From UBA3941 sp002385665 (GTDB lineage: Bacteria; Bacillota; Clostridia; Caldicoprobacterales; UBA3941): 64,000 nucleotides of DNA. The notes under the pieces are model-generated. The model made no database searches. It saw only the letters and a list, made by a program, of their open reading frames with translations, and was not told where the DNA came from. The stretch covers positions 744,001-808,000 of the forward strand of contig JBMNFJ010000016.1 of NCBI GenBank assembly GCA_050949255.1, given 5' to 3'. The position numbers and the translations under genes were made by a program. This document shows positions 8,260 through 17,972 of this stretch, one piece after another (position 1 is the first letter of the stretch; every line of letters begins with the position of its first letter).

Positions 8260-8288
8260 ATTATATACGAACATGTGTTCTATGTCAA
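8260..8288 (-). promoter_or_regulatory. Consensus promoter of the yneA-like gene with LexA box 2 in its spacer
   Basis: On the - strand: TTGACA (complement of 8283-8288), exactly 17 bases, TATAAT (complement of 8260-8265), a perfect sigma-A promoter. The spacer is almost filled by a second LexA box, CGAACATGTGTTCT on the + strand (8268-8281). Bound LexA would cover both promoter elements. Confidence 0.85.
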
Positions 8289-8448
8289 GGAGTTATTAGT
8301 AAAATATCTAATGATTTTCCAACCAACCTATTATACTGATTTATACTGATCGAATATAATATTATATAGAAGCGTTTCATGTCATCATATCTAATATTAG
8401 CTATAAAAGCCCATAATCATAATATTGTAGGAAATAATATCAAGAAGG

Positions 8449-8488
8449 CGAACATCTGTTTGAAATGATTTGATACCTGTGTTATAAT
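8449..8488 (+). promoter_or_regulatory. lexA promoter with autoregulatory LexA box
   Basis: A LexA box CGAACATCTGTTTG (8449-8462) overlaps the -35 TTGAAA (8460-8465); a 17-base spacer leads to TATAAT (8483-8488). This is the expected self-repression of lexA. Confidence 0.8.
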
Positions 8489-8519
8489 AACAGTAACCTA
8501 TAAAGTGAGGTGCTAGTAA

Positions 8520-9134
8520 ATGCCTAATCGCATAAGTGACAGTCAAGAGATGGTCTTGAATTTTATAAAACAGATGGTCACGGAAAAGGGCTATCCTCCC
8601 TCTGTCCGAGAAATATGTCAAGGGGTGGGGATTAAATCCACTTCTACTGTACATGGCCACTTAGAAAAGTTAGAAAAGGCAGGTCTAATACGAAAAGATC
8701 CTACTAAGCCCCGTGCAATAGAAATCCTCGATGAAACCACCCATCTTTCAAAAAAGGAATTGGTTAATGTCCCCATTGTAGGTAAAGTTACAGCAGGTCA
8801 ACCTATTCTGGCAGTGGAAAATATTGAAGACACCTTTCCCCTACCAGCTGAATACTTACACAATAGTGATGCTTTTATGCTGACTGTAGTAGGTGAAAGT
8901 ATGATTGAAGCCGGAATTATGGACGGTGATTATGTGATCGTTAGACAACAAAACTATGCTGAAAACGGGGATACTGTAGTTGCATTGATAGATGATGAGG
9001 CTACGATAAAAACCTTCTACAAGGAGAATGATCATATTAGGTTACAACCCGAGAATTGTACCATGGAGCCAATAATCGTGCGTGATGTGATTATTTTAGG
9101 TAAGGTAATCGGTGTAATTCGTTTATATCAGTAA
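8520..9134 (+). CDS. lexA: LexA repressor
   Basis: LexA represses the SOS regulon and cleaves itself when bound to RecA filaments. The 204 residues have an N-terminal winged helix (about 1-65, recognition helix region STSTVHGHLEKLEKAGLI), then the cleavage site Ala-Gly in VTAGQP (about 92), the catalytic Ser in GESM (about 127) and the catalytic Lys in EATIKTF (about 164). ATG 8520 follows GTGAGGTG. The promoter carries a LexA box, and the divergent gene is the yneA-like division inhibitor. A strong terminator follows. Confidence 0.98.
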   Translation: MPNRISDSQEMVLNFIKQMVTEKGYPPSVREICQGVGIKSTSTVHGHLEKLEKAGLIRKDPTKPRAIEILDETTHLSKKELVNVPIVGKVTAGQPILAVENIEDTFPLPAEYLHNSDAFMLTVVGESMIEAGIMDGDYVIVRQQNYAENGDTVVALIDDEATIKTFYKENDHIRLQPENCTMEPIIVRDVIILGKVIGVIRLYQ

Positions 9135-9200
9135 TCTTACAATTGGATCTGTATCGTTATACACCTGTATATTGCTAATGCTAGTTATCAGGCTCAAATA

Positions 9201-9245
9201 CAAAGCCCCTCCGGAAAATCAACTTACTACCCTGGAGGGGCTTTG
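9201..9245. terminator. Bidirectional terminator after lexA
   Basis: A 12-base perfect inverted repeat, CAAAGCCCCTCC and its complement, with a 21-base loop, lies between two convergent genes. Confidence 0.85.
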
Positions 9246-9260
9246 ATTAAAGGCTTCATT

Positions 9261-10571
9261 TTATACGGATATATATCCCTTTTCATTGAGCTGGGATATA
9301 ACGGATGCCAGTGCAAATTTGACATGAGCATAAGTAAGGCCACCTTGAAGATAAGCAGTATAAGGCGGTGTGATGGGTGCATCAGCACTTAATTCAATGG
9401 AAGCACCTTGAATAAAGGTCCCCGCCGCCATAATAACCTTATGCATGTATCCAGGCATCTCCCATGGGACAGGGGTTACATGACCATCAACTGGTGAGGC
9501 TTGTTGAATAGCTTGACAAAAAGCTATCAGTTCCTTGTCCGAGGCAAACCTAATACATTGGATTATATCTCCCCTTTTGTCATTCCATTGGGGTAATACC
9601 TCATAGCCCAGGCTTTTAAATAGATATGAGACTAAAATAGCGCCTTTCAATGCCTGTCCTACCACATGGGGAGCCATAAAGAGACCTTGATAGAATGGAA
9701 GATAGGACGCAGCGTAAGAGCCTACCTCACGCCCTATAGCCGGTGAGGTTAGACGATAAGATAGTAGCTCAATTGCCTTTTTTGTACCCACTGCGTAGGC
9801 CCCTGTAGGAGCCAATCCTCCCCCCGGATTTTTAATTAATGAGCCTACGGTTAAATCTGCACCAACATAGCTTGGTTCAATTTTTTGTGTAAATTCTCCG
9901 TAACAATTATCCACTATAATAAAAATACCCGGATGTTTTTCTTTTATCTTTCTTATGGGGTCTTGCATATCGTAAACAGATATAGAAGGTCGCCATTCAT
10001 ATCCCCTGGACCTTTGTATTAAAATAGCCTTTATATTTTTGGAACTGTCCAGTATATTGAGTACCTTTTCAATATCTATTTTCCCCATAGCACTGAGTTC
10101 TACCTGCTTATATGAAATACCCCAATCCACGAGGGAACCTTGGGGTGGATTATCTTGGTTAAATCCAATAGTTTCTTCTAGGGTGTCATAAGGTTTTCCG
10201 GTTATGGACATTAAAACATCTCCTGGCCGTAAAACAGCATATAGGGCATCACTTATTACATGGGTACCTGAACCCCATTGAGGTCTTACCAATGCGTCCT
10301 GGCTGCCAAACACTAATGCAAATAATTCTTCCAAGCGTGTACGTCCTTCATCGCCATAACCATAACCCGTTGTAGGCATAAAGTGAGTCTCACTTATCTT
10401 GCATTCCTGCATACATTTTATCACTTTGTACTGGTTATATTCTGATAGTTCATCTATACTCTTAAATTCAGCTGTTATAGCTTTTTCTGCCTCTTTTATG
10501 ATATTTATTACCTTTTTATTAAACCCAAATTCATCTTGTAATTCTTTGCAATGTATATTATTAGTTCCCAC
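9261..10571 (-). CDS. Methionine gamma-lyase family protein (aluminium-resistance/YnbB type)
   Basis: A PLP-dependent fold-type I protein of 436 residues. Members of this family (YnbB in B. subtilis) are annotated as cystathionine beta/methionine gamma-lyase-like; the true substrate is unsettled. Visible are the glycine-rich YGYGDEGR, RPQWGSGTH, the Asp of IIVDNCYGEF that contacts the PLP ring nitrogen, and the PLP lysine in GSLIKNPGGG. GTG 10571 lies six bases after AGGGAG; a TTG at 10607 has no proper site. It is the last gene of the miaB-mutS-mutL-miaA-hfq operon; the hfq-ynbB neighbourhood is also known in Bacillus. Confidence 0.88.
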   Translation of the reverse strand: MGTNNIHCKELQDEFGFNKKVINIIKEAEKAITAEFKSIDELSEYNQYKVIKCMQECKISETHFMPTTGYGYGDEGRTRLEELFALVFGSQDALVRPQWGSGTHVISDALYAVLRPGDVLMSITGKPYDTLEETIGFNQDNPPQGSLVDWGISYKQVELSAMGKIDIEKVLNILDSSKNIKAILIQRSRGYEWRPSISVYDMQDPIRKIKEKHPGIFIIVDNCYGEFTQKIEPSYVGADLTVGSLIKNPGGGLAPTGAYAVGTKKAIELLSYRLTSPAIGREVGSYAASYLPFYQGLFMAPHVVGQALKGAILVSYLFKSLGYEVLPQWNDKRGDIIQCIRFASDKELIAFCQAIQQASPVDGHVTPVPWEMPGYMHKVIMAAGTFIQGASIELSADAPITPPYTAYLQGGLTYAHVKFALASVISQLNEKGYISV

Positions 10572-10661
10572 CGTACTCTCCCTTACTATACTTAAGATAA
10601 TAACCAAAAGGAACCCTACGGTCCCTTCTATAGTGTCTTATTTTACTTATATATAAGAGTA

Positions 10662-10910
10662 TTATTGATTCTCTTCATTGTTGTCGCTGCTTAATGGTAC
10701 AGGCCTGGAGGGTGTTATTGTCGATATAGCCTGTTTGTATAGCATCATTTGTTTTCCTTCGCTTTCCACTATTATAACATAGTTATCAAATCCCTTAATA
10801 AATCCCCGAATTTGAAAACCATTGACAAGATGTATAGTTACGGGTATATGATCCCTACGTACTTGATTTAAAAATATATCTTGAAAAACAATTACTCCCT
10901 TATTTGTCAT
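10662..10910 (-). CDS. hfq: RNA chaperone Hfq
   Basis: Hfq forms a hexameric Sm-like ring that binds U- and A-rich RNA. The 82 residues contain the Sm1 region with FLNQVRRDHIPVTIHLVNG and the Sm2 motif YKQAIST. The family motif KH is replaced here by YKQA, as in Bacillus-type Hfq proteins. The last 15 residues are a polar tail. ATG 10910 follows GGTGG; an earlier GTG at 10922 overlaps that site. Its place between miaA and the lyase gene is conserved across bacteria. Confidence 0.96.
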   Translation of the reverse strand: MTNKGVIVFQDIFLNQVRRDHIPVTIHLVNGFQIRGFIKGFDNYVIIVESEGKQMMLYKQAISTITPSRPVPLSSDNNEENQ

Positions 10911-10991
10911 TCTTGGTACCACCCTTCTTATTCATATTATTAGCATACGATTCTATTATATACCAATTACCATCGTATTAAAAGTAATTTT

Positions 10992-11945
10992 TTATATACC
11001 CTTTCTTACACGATCTTTTTCAATTAAATTAATAATATGTTCTACTAGCACGTTCTTATCTGAAAAGTCACTCACATCCACCCAATTTACATGGGGTAAT
11101 CGTCTGAACCAGGTAAATTGTCGCTTAGCGAATCTCCGGGTATCACGTTTCAAAATATAGATGGACTCTATTAGGGTACGTCTTCCTACTAAATATTGTA
11201 TTATTTCCTTGTAGCCCAGTCCCTGCATAGAATTAAGATGCATTCCATATCCTCTTTCTACAAGCCACCTTACCTCGTCCAACAAGCCATTTGATATCAT
11301 TTCGTCAACGCGCCTGTCAATTCGCTCATATAGTGTTTTACGTTCCATGGTTAGGCCTATTAGGGTAACGGTATAATCACTAGTATTGCCATAAATAGTA
11401 TTACTCTGATTGGATATAGGTTTACCTGTAATATGGTGGACTTCTAAAGCTCTTATTATTCGGCGGGTATCATTGGGGTGTAGCCGTTTAGCAGATTCAG
11501 GATCTACTAAAAACAGTTCGTTATGTAGCCAATCCTTACCCCTTTCATCCACTAATGCCGTTAGGTGTTTACGATATTCGGTACTTCCTTTTGCCTCACT
11601 AAAGTTCATTGAATAGATTAGAGAGTTGATATATAACCCTGTACCGCCAACAATCAAAGGAAGTTTTCCCCTGCTATGAACTTCTTTGATCCTTTTATCG
11701 GCTAGCTCTTTGTACAAGGAAACATTAAAATCTTCATCGGGATAAACAACATCCAACAGGTAGTGTGGTACACCCTGTCTTTCCTTCTCAGTGGGCTTGG
11801 CCGTACCAATGTTCATGTATTTGTAAACCTGCATTGAATCTGCAGAAATAATCTCCGCGTCAAGTCTTTTTGCAATCTCTATAGATAACCCTGTTTTACC
11901 TACAGCTGTGGGGCCTAAAATTATAACTATTGGTATTTTGTCCAT
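10992..11945 (-). CDS. miaA: tRNA dimethylallyltransferase
   Basis: MiaA adds a dimethylallyl group to N6 of A37 in tRNAs reading codons that start with U. The 317 residues begin with the P-loop GPTAVGKTGLS (about 11), then DSMQVYKYMNIGTAKP, the Asp that binds the tRNA amino group, VGGTGLYI and the tRNA-contacting RQFTWFR near the C-terminus. ATG 11945 follows GGGGGGAT. The product is the substrate of MiaB, encoded in the same operon at 16429-17838. Only 26 bases separate it from mutL. Confidence 0.98.
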   Translation of the reverse strand: MDKIPIVIILGPTAVGKTGLSIEIAKRLDAEIISADSMQVYKYMNIGTAKPTEKERQGVPHYLLDVVYPDEDFNVSLYKELADKRIKEVHSRGKLPLIVGGTGLYINSLIYSMNFSEAKGSTEYRKHLTALVDERGKDWLHNELFLVDPESAKRLHPNDTRRIIRALEVHHITGKPISNQSNTIYGNTSDYTVTLIGLTMERKTLYERIDRRVDEMISNGLLDEVRWLVERGYGMHLNSMQGLGYKEIIQYLVGRRTLIESIYILKRDTRRFAKRQFTWFRRLPHVNWVDVSDFSDKNVLVEHIINLIEKDRVRKGI

Positions 11946-11971
11946 AAAATCCCCCCATTCTGATGATATAT

Positions 11972-13774
11972 CTATTGTATCCGTTTAAACATTCTCTCTA
12001 ATTCCATCTTGGTTAATGAGATCATAATCGGCCTCCCATGGGGACAGGTCATGGGTATTCTCTTATCCATTAAATCCCTTAGTAGAGCTACTATTTCCAT
12101 ATCGGACAGTTTATCCCCTGCTTTTATAGCCTTTTTGCATGACATTCGAATAATATCATCTGTTCTAAGCTTATAGTTAGATCCTTGACCAAGTTCTTTT
12201 GCACCATAGAGCAATTCCTCAAAAAATTCTCTGGGATTACTAGTTCCTAAAATAACTGGCACACCGCGGATGGCAAAGGATCTGCTTCCAAAGCTCTCAA
12301 TATCAAAACCCAGGCTAAGGAAAACATCCATGGATTCGTTAATTATTATATGTTCTGCATGGGTTACTTCGATAACTACTGGAGGAAGTAACTGTTGCGT
12401 AATAATGGCCTGATTTTCTAACATCCTCTTATACCTTTCATAAACTAAACGTTCATGGGCTGCATGTTGATCAATTAAGAAACACTGCTGATTTCCTTCC
12501 ACAAGTATATAGGTTGCAAAAATTGTGCCGATGACCTTCAAGGGTAAAGGTTCATTTCTTATTACATTATCATCACCTGAATTCCTATCCGTATCATAAT
12601 CGTAGTCTTTTGTTCTTAATATTTCGATGGGACGGGTATTTGTAGTGTATTCAGTTTTGTCATCTTTATCCCTATCCATAGGTATCGATGGAAATACCCC
12701 TAACTGTTGACTGTTATCTTCATCCACGTCATTTATATCAAAGGATATGAATGAGTCTTCTTTTATTGTGGGTATATAAGGATTCTCCTCAAGTATAGCA
12801 CTGATATGGTATTGAATTATTTGGCTTATCTCATCCTCATCTCTAAATCGTATTTCAGTCTTTGTTGGGTGGACATTCACGTCTATTCTGTTGGGCTCAA
12901 TATCTATGTGAAGAACAATCCATGGAAACTGGTTTATGGTCAAATAGGGTTTATAAGCGGTTTCTATTGCCTCTTCCAATAGCTTGCTTTTAACATAGCG
13001 CCTATTGACAAAAAAAGATTGATGACTACGATTTTTTCTGGCCAGGGATGGTTTCCCCAACAAGCCCCATAGTTTAACGCCAACACTAGTATCAATCGGT
13101 TCTAAAGGGAGTATTTGTTCAATTACATCCTTGCCATAGACACTTAGAGCGGCATGCTTCAGATCTTTATCACCTGGTGAGTAATAGACCATTTTTCCAT
13201 TATTGATATATTTGAAGGAAATATCCGGTTGCGCCAAGATGAACCTTCCCACTAAATCACTTATATATGCTGTTTCCGTTCTGGGGGACTTAAGAAACTT
13301 TAATCTGGCAGGAGTATTATAAAATATATTTTTGGCGATTATTGTTGTACCTTCCGGACATCCTATTTCCCTATCTTCTACAATATGGCCACCATGATTT
13401 ATTATCTGAATACCAGACATACTATCTCGTTCTCGTGTTATCATTTCCATGTGGGTTACAGCCGCAATACTTGCAAGGGCCTCACCCCTAAAGCCCAAAG
13501 TGACAATATTACTTAAATCTTTAGATGATTCAATCTTACTGGTTGCATGTCTGTTGAAAGATATTCTGGCATCGGCTGGACTCATACCTTTACCATTGTC
13601 GGTAACTCTAATAAAGGATGTACCACCATCACGAATTTCTATAGTGATAGCAGAGGCTCCGGCATCTATAGAGTTCTCAACCAGCTCTTTTATTATAGAG
13701 GCTGGTCTTTCAACAACCTCCCCTGCCGCTATTTGGTTTATGGTCATATTATCCAAGATAAGAATCCTATCCAT
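11972..13774 (-). CDS. mutL: DNA mismatch repair endonuclease MutL
   Basis: MutL links mismatch recognition by MutS to strand nicking. The N-terminal GHKL ATPase domain shows NQIAAGEVVERP, ENSIDAGA, the DNGKGM box and GFRGEALASI. A linker of about 100 polar residues (about 330-430) follows. The C-terminal domain carries the endonuclease motif DQHAAHERLVYE and the metal-binding CPHGRP near the end, so this is a nicking MutL, as expected where MutH is missing. Length is 600 residues. ATG 13774 follows GAGGGT, with only one base after the mutS stop. Confidence 0.98.
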   Translation of the reverse strand: MDRILILDNMTINQIAAGEVVERPASIIKELVENSIDAGASAITIEIRDGGTSFIRVTDNGKGMSPADARISFNRHATSKIESSKDLSNIVTLGFRGEALASIAAVTHMEMITRERDSMSGIQIINHGGHIVEDREIGCPEGTTIIAKNIFYNTPARLKFLKSPRTETAYISDLVGRFILAQPDISFKYINNGKMVYYSPGDKDLKHAALSVYGKDVIEQILPLEPIDTSVGVKLWGLLGKPSLARKNRSHQSFFVNRRYVKSKLLEEAIETAYKPYLTINQFPWIVLHIDIEPNRIDVNVHPTKTEIRFRDEDEISQIIQYHISAILEENPYIPTIKEDSFISFDINDVDEDNSQQLGVFPSIPMDRDKDDKTEYTTNTRPIEILRTKDYDYDTDRNSGDDNVIRNEPLPLKVIGTIFATYILVEGNQQCFLIDQHAAHERLVYERYKRMLENQAIITQQLLPPVVIEVTHAEHIIINESMDVFLSLGFDIESFGSRSFAIRGVPVILGTSNPREFFEELLYGAKELGQGSNYKLRTDDIIRMSCKKAIKAGDKLSDMEIVALLRDLMDKRIPMTCPHGRPIMISLTKMELERMFKRIQ

Positions 13775-13775
13775 G

Positions 13776-16394
13776 TTATATACCCTCGTCTCTTCTAGTT
13801 TTTTCCACTAATCTGTATAATATATTCATTGCCTCTAACGGAGTTATGTTAAGGATATCAATCCCTTTTATCTCTTCCTCTATTTCGGAGGGTTTTTTGT
13901 CAAAAAAGGATAGCTGGGCACTGTCTTCTCTTAAAAATTCCTTGTTTTCAGTTTTATTAACATCTAACTTTTCTAATCTAGTCAATATTTTTGATGCTCT
14001 ATTAATAACAGGTAATGGAAGCCCGGCCAGCCTGGCTACTTGAATGCCCAGGCTTTTTTCAGCCCCACCCCGTACAACCTTTCTTAAGAAAATTATATCA
14101 TTTCCTTGTTCCTTTACAGTAATACAGAAATTTTTTACACCTCTTAGTTTTCCTTCTAATTCTGTAAGCTCATGATAGTGGGTGGCAAAAAGGGTCTTAG
14201 ATCCCAAACTCTTATTGTTACATATATATTCCACTATAGCCCAGGCGATGCTGAGACCATCATAAGTACTGGTACCCCTACCAATCTCATCAAGTATCAA
14301 CAAGCTTTTTGGGGTGGCATTATGAAGTATATTGGCCATCTCATTCATCTCTACCATAAAGGTACTCTGACCCGCAGAAAGGTCATCGGAAGCACCTACC
14401 CTTGTAAAAATCCTGTCCACCACTCCAATCCGGGCCTTGCTTGCAGGCACAAAGCTTCCGATTTGCGCCATTAACACTATTATCGCCACTTGTCTCATAT
14501 ATGTGCTCTTACCGGCCATATTAGGTCCAGTTATGATCGCGATTTGATTTTCGGAGCCGTCGAGATAGGTGTGATTTGGTACAAATAGGGCATTGGACAA
14601 AGTTTTTTCTACTACCGGATGTCTTCCATCCTGAATATCAATTATATCTTCGTCATCAATATCGGGTCTAACATATCCATTTTCAAGAGCCACTCGGGCT
14701 AAGGACCATAGGGCATCTAAAAATGATATAATCCGGGCGGTCCTTTGGACTCTTTCTACCTGGCTTGCGATTCTTTCTCGAATATCTACAAAGAGCTTGT
14801 ATTCTAGTGTGATACTCTTCTCCTCTGCCCCTAAGATGGAGTCCTCTACCTCCTTTAGTTCAGGAGTTATATATCTTTCAGAATTAGCCAAGGTTTGCTT
14901 CCTAATATAATTGTCAGGGACCAAGCCAAAATTGGATTTGGTAACCTCCAGATAATATCCGAAAACTTTGTTAAAACCAACTCTAAGATTATTTATCCCT
15001 GTACGTTCTTTTTCTTTCTTCTCAAGATCAGCTAACCAATCCTTACCTTTAGTCATAGCCTCACGGTACTTGTCAAGCTCTACATTATATCCATCCTTAA
15101 TAATGGATCCATCCCTTATAGTTATCGGTGGATTCTCGTCTATGGCATTTTCTATAAGAACAAAAATATCCTGTAGCAAATCAAAGTCCTTATGGAAAAC
15201 CTTGAATATATCAGACTGAAAGCCCTCTATAATTTCTTCTACAGTTGGGAGTACAGCAATTGATTGTTTTAGAGAAATGAGATCTCTGGCGTTAGCACTA
15301 CCATAGGATATCCTACCCATAAGTCTCTCGAGGTCGTAGATCATCCTAAGGTGTTGTCTGAGGTCTTCCATTGCTATAGGGTTTTCACACAGTTCTTCTA
15401 CGGCGTCCAACCTTTGGTTTATTAGGTGGGAATCGATAAGGGGTTGTTGGATCCATTGTCTTATCAGTCTTCCACCCATGGCGGTATTTGTCTTGTCCAA
15501 TAGCCAAAGCAGAGAACCTTTTCTAGCCTTGGACCTTATCGTCTCCGTAAGTTCCAGATTAGCGCGGGTGACCGCATCTAGAACCATAAACGATTCTGTA
15601 TGATAAGGCCTTAAGGAGGTGATTTGATTTAAAGCGTTCTTTTGAGTTTGGCTTAGATACTCAAGCAATGCGCCTGCGGCTCTAATTCCGGCTGACATAT
15701 GTTCACACCCAAATCCATTCAAGGAGTGGACATTAAAGTGTGTGATAAGTTTTTGGTAGGCCATGGTATATTCGAATGTCCATTGATCCAGTGGTGTTAT
15801 AAGGCAGGGATGCCGGGCTTGAATCGTTTCCAAAGGGAGCATACCTGGGTCCAGACCATCTTGAATAACAATTTCTTTGGGAACTATCCCCGATATTAAA
15901 TCTAGTACCTTATCTAAGTCCTTCTTACCGGAAATCTCTGTTAGATAATATTCGCCTGTAGAAATATCCGCCCAGGATAGTCCAAAATTATACTTATCCC
16001 TGTATATTGAAAGGATATAATTATTGTTTTTTTCATCCAGCATAGATGCTTCTAGTAGGGTACCAGGTGTTATTATTCGCACCACATCACGTTCTACGAT
16101 ACCTTTGGCTTCAGCTGGGTCCTGTATTTGCTCGCAAATGGCTACCTTGTATCCCTTTTCAATAAGTTTAGCTATATAACCTTCTGCAGCGTGATAAGGT
16201 ACCCCGCACATAGGAGCCCTCTCCGGTAACCCACAATCCCTTGCAGTTAGGGTGATGTCCAATTCCCTTGATGCTATCTTTGCATCCTCGAAAAACATTT
16301 CATAGAAATCGCCTAATCTAAAAAAAAGAAGAGCATCCTTGTATTGCTCTTTGATTTTCATATACTGTTGCATCATTGGGGTTAGTTTTGACAT
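13776..16394 (-). CDS. mutS: DNA mismatch repair protein MutS
   Basis: MutS recognises mismatches and small loops. With 872 residues it has the normal MutS1 size. The N-terminus has the Phe-x-Glu wedge region (FYEMF, about 31), the middle the connector and lever domains, and the C-terminus the ABC-type ATPase with Walker A GPNMAGKST (about 620), TFMVEMNEM, the Walker B LLILDEIGRGTS and LFATHYHEL. The end shows a helix-turn-helix dimer region. ATG 16394 follows GGGAGG. It starts 34 bases after miaB. Confidence 0.98.
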   Translation of the reverse strand: MSKLTPMMQQYMKIKEQYKDALLFFRLGDFYEMFFEDAKIASRELDITLTARDCGLPERAPMCGVPYHAAEGYIAKLIEKGYKVAICEQIQDPAEAKGIVERDVVRIITPGTLLEASMLDEKNNNYILSIYRDKYNFGLSWADISTGEYYLTEISGKKDLDKVLDLISGIVPKEIVIQDGLDPGMLPLETIQARHPCLITPLDQWTFEYTMAYQKLITHFNVHSLNGFGCEHMSAGIRAAGALLEYLSQTQKNALNQITSLRPYHTESFMVLDAVTRANLELTETIRSKARKGSLLWLLDKTNTAMGGRLIRQWIQQPLIDSHLINQRLDAVEELCENPIAMEDLRQHLRMIYDLERLMGRISYGSANARDLISLKQSIAVLPTVEEIIEGFQSDIFKVFHKDFDLLQDIFVLIENAIDENPPITIRDGSIIKDGYNVELDKYREAMTKGKDWLADLEKKEKERTGINNLRVGFNKVFGYYLEVTKSNFGLVPDNYIRKQTLANSERYITPELKEVEDSILGAEEKSITLEYKLFVDIRERIASQVERVQRTARIISFLDALWSLARVALENGYVRPDIDDEDIIDIQDGRHPVVEKTLSNALFVPNHTYLDGSENQIAIITGPNMAGKSTYMRQVAIIVLMAQIGSFVPASKARIGVVDRIFTRVGASDDLSAGQSTFMVEMNEMANILHNATPKSLLILDEIGRGTSTYDGLSIAWAIVEYICNNKSLGSKTLFATHYHELTELEGKLRGVKNFCITVKEQGNDIIFLRKVVRGGAEKSLGIQVARLAGLPLPVINRASKILTRLEKLDVNKTENKEFLREDSAQLSFFDKKPSEIEEEIKGIDILNITPLEAMNILYRLVEKTRRDEGI

Positions 16395-16428
16395 AAAAAA
16401 CCTCCCATAAATGAACTGTCATACCCTA

Positions 16429-17838
16429 TTATACCATTATTCCCTCCAGGGTCCAAGTCTTGGGCTGGGTGATTTTTACTTTAACTATTTTGCCTGTTAC
16501 ATCTTCTGAGGCAGTAAAATTCACCAGTTTATTCCCTCGTGTCCTGCCGGTGTACATATCTTCCTTATTTTTACTTAATCCTTCCACTAACACCTCATAT
16601 GTTTTGCCATACATGGCTTCATTGATATCCTTGCTTATTCTGTCTTGAACGCTCATCAATATCTGGAGCCGTTCTTTTTTTATGTTATCATCTATTTGCT
16701 CCGACATTTTTGATGCAGGAGTACCGCTTCTGGGAGAATAAATAAAGGTAAATGCAGAATCATACCTCACTCTTTCCACCATATCCAGGGTGTCAGCAAA
16801 ATCCTCCTCCGTTTCGCCCGGGAAACCGACAATTATATCCGTTGTTATCGCGATATCAGGAATTTGTTCACGAACCCGATCTATTAGCTCTAGATATTTC
16901 TCCCTGTTATAGCGACGGTTCATAGCCTTGAGAATTCTGTTGCTACCTGACTGGATGGGTAGGTGTAAGTGTTCGCATACTTTACTTGATTCCGCCATAG
17001 CGCGAATAAGCTCCTCAGATAAGTCTTTCGGATGAGATGTCATAAATCTAATCCGCTCAATACCATGGATTTTATCCAAATCCATTAAAAGATTGGGAAA
17101 GTAGTATGGATTGTCCAAATCCTTACCATAGGAATTTACATTTTGGCCCAGCAGGGTAACTTCTTTATAACCTTCCTGACCTAGTCGTCTGACCTCATCT
17201 ATTATGTCTGAAGGCTGCCTACTTCTTTCTCTTCCCCGTACATAAGGTACAATACAATAACTACAAAAGTTGTTACAACCATACATTATAGTGGTCCATG
17301 CTGAAACACCAATATTCCTTTTTATGGGCACATCCTCTACTATTCGTCCTTCTTCGTCCAGTATTTCAATAATTGTTTCCTTGGAATTTATGGCATCAAA
17401 CAGCAGCTTGGGAAAGCGGTGCAAATTATGGGTACCGAAAACTAAATCCACAAAAGGAAACTTTCGGGCTATATACGAGGCTGCATCACTCTGCTGCATC
17501 ATACATCCGCATATCCCAATTATTAGATTGGGATTCCGCTGTTTGTTAGGATACAATGCACCGACATTGCCATAAACCTTATTTTCAGCGTTTTCTCTAA
17601 CACAACAGGTGTTAAAGAGGATAAGATCTGCATCCTCTAGCTCAGAAGTTTCGGTATATCCCATAGCACTAAGCATACCGGCCAATTTCTCGGAATCATG
17701 GACATTCATCTGGCATCCGTAGGTGATGATATGATATTTAAATCCTTTGTTCTTGATCATTTTATTTATATCAACAACATATTGTATTTGTTGGTCAATT
17801 TCTTCGTTTGAAATTTTAACAGTTTTTCTATTGTTCAA
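16429..17838 (-). CDS. miaB: tRNA-2-methylthio-N6-dimethylallyladenosine synthase
   Basis: MiaB is a radical-SAM enzyme that methylthiolates i6A37 in tRNA. The N-terminal UPF0004 domain has three Cys ligands for the auxiliary cluster (YGCQMN, FNTCCVRENA, GICGCM). The radical-SAM motif CNNFCSYC lies near residue 190, and a TRAM domain (KTYEVLVEG to the end) binds tRNA. Length is 469 residues. No ATG fits the ribosome binding site; TTG 17838 lies nine bases after GAGGGGG. It is the first gene of a six-gene operon starting at the promoter 17889-17917. Confidence 0.96.
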   Translation of the reverse strand: MNNRKTVKISNEEIDQQIQYVVDINKMIKNKGFKYHIITYGCQMNVHDSEKLAGMLSAMGYTETSELEDADLILFNTCCVRENAENKVYGNVGALYPNKQRNPNLIIGICGCMMQQSDAASYIARKFPFVDLVFGTHNLHRFPKLLFDAINSKETIIEILDEEGRIVEDVPIKRNIGVSAWTTIMYGCNNFCSYCIVPYVRGRERSRQPSDIIDEVRRLGQEGYKEVTLLGQNVNSYGKDLDNPYYFPNLLMDLDKIHGIERIRFMTSHPKDLSEELIRAMAESSKVCEHLHLPIQSGSNRILKAMNRRYNREKYLELIDRVREQIPDIAITTDIIVGFPGETEEDFADTLDMVERVRYDSAFTFIYSPRSGTPASKMSEQIDDNIKKERLQILMSVQDRISKDINEAMYGKTYEVLVEGLSKNKEDMYTGRTRGNKLVNFTASEDVTGKIVKVKITQPKTWTLEGIMV

Positions 17839-17888
17839 GATCTATTTCCCCCTCTGTATTCATATTTTTAGTGTATTTGACAAACAAT

Positions 17889-17917
17889 ATTATAGTAGCA
17901 AGCTTATAATTTGTCCA
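17889..17917 (-). promoter_or_regulatory. Promoter of the miaB-mutSL operon
   Basis: On the - strand TGGACA (5 of 6), 17-base spacer, TATAAT. It is divergent from a second candidate promoter at 17928-17955. Confidence 0.7.
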
Positions 17918-17927
17918 ATAATATATA

Positions 17928-17955
17928 GGGACAATATTGAATTATCCCATATAAT
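17928..17955 (+). promoter_or_regulatory. Candidate promoter of the small membrane protein gene
   Basis: GGGACA (17928-17933, 4 of 6), 16-base spacer, TATAAT (17950-17955). The start codon lies 18 bases after the -10, so the transcript would have a very short leader. Confidence 0.35.
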
Positions 17956-17972
17956 GAAAGCTGGATTGATTT

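Noticed and set aside
13449..13811. Overlapping frames opposite the start of mutL
   Set aside because: They are the antisense of the strongly conserved MutL ATPase domain and have no ribosome binding sites.
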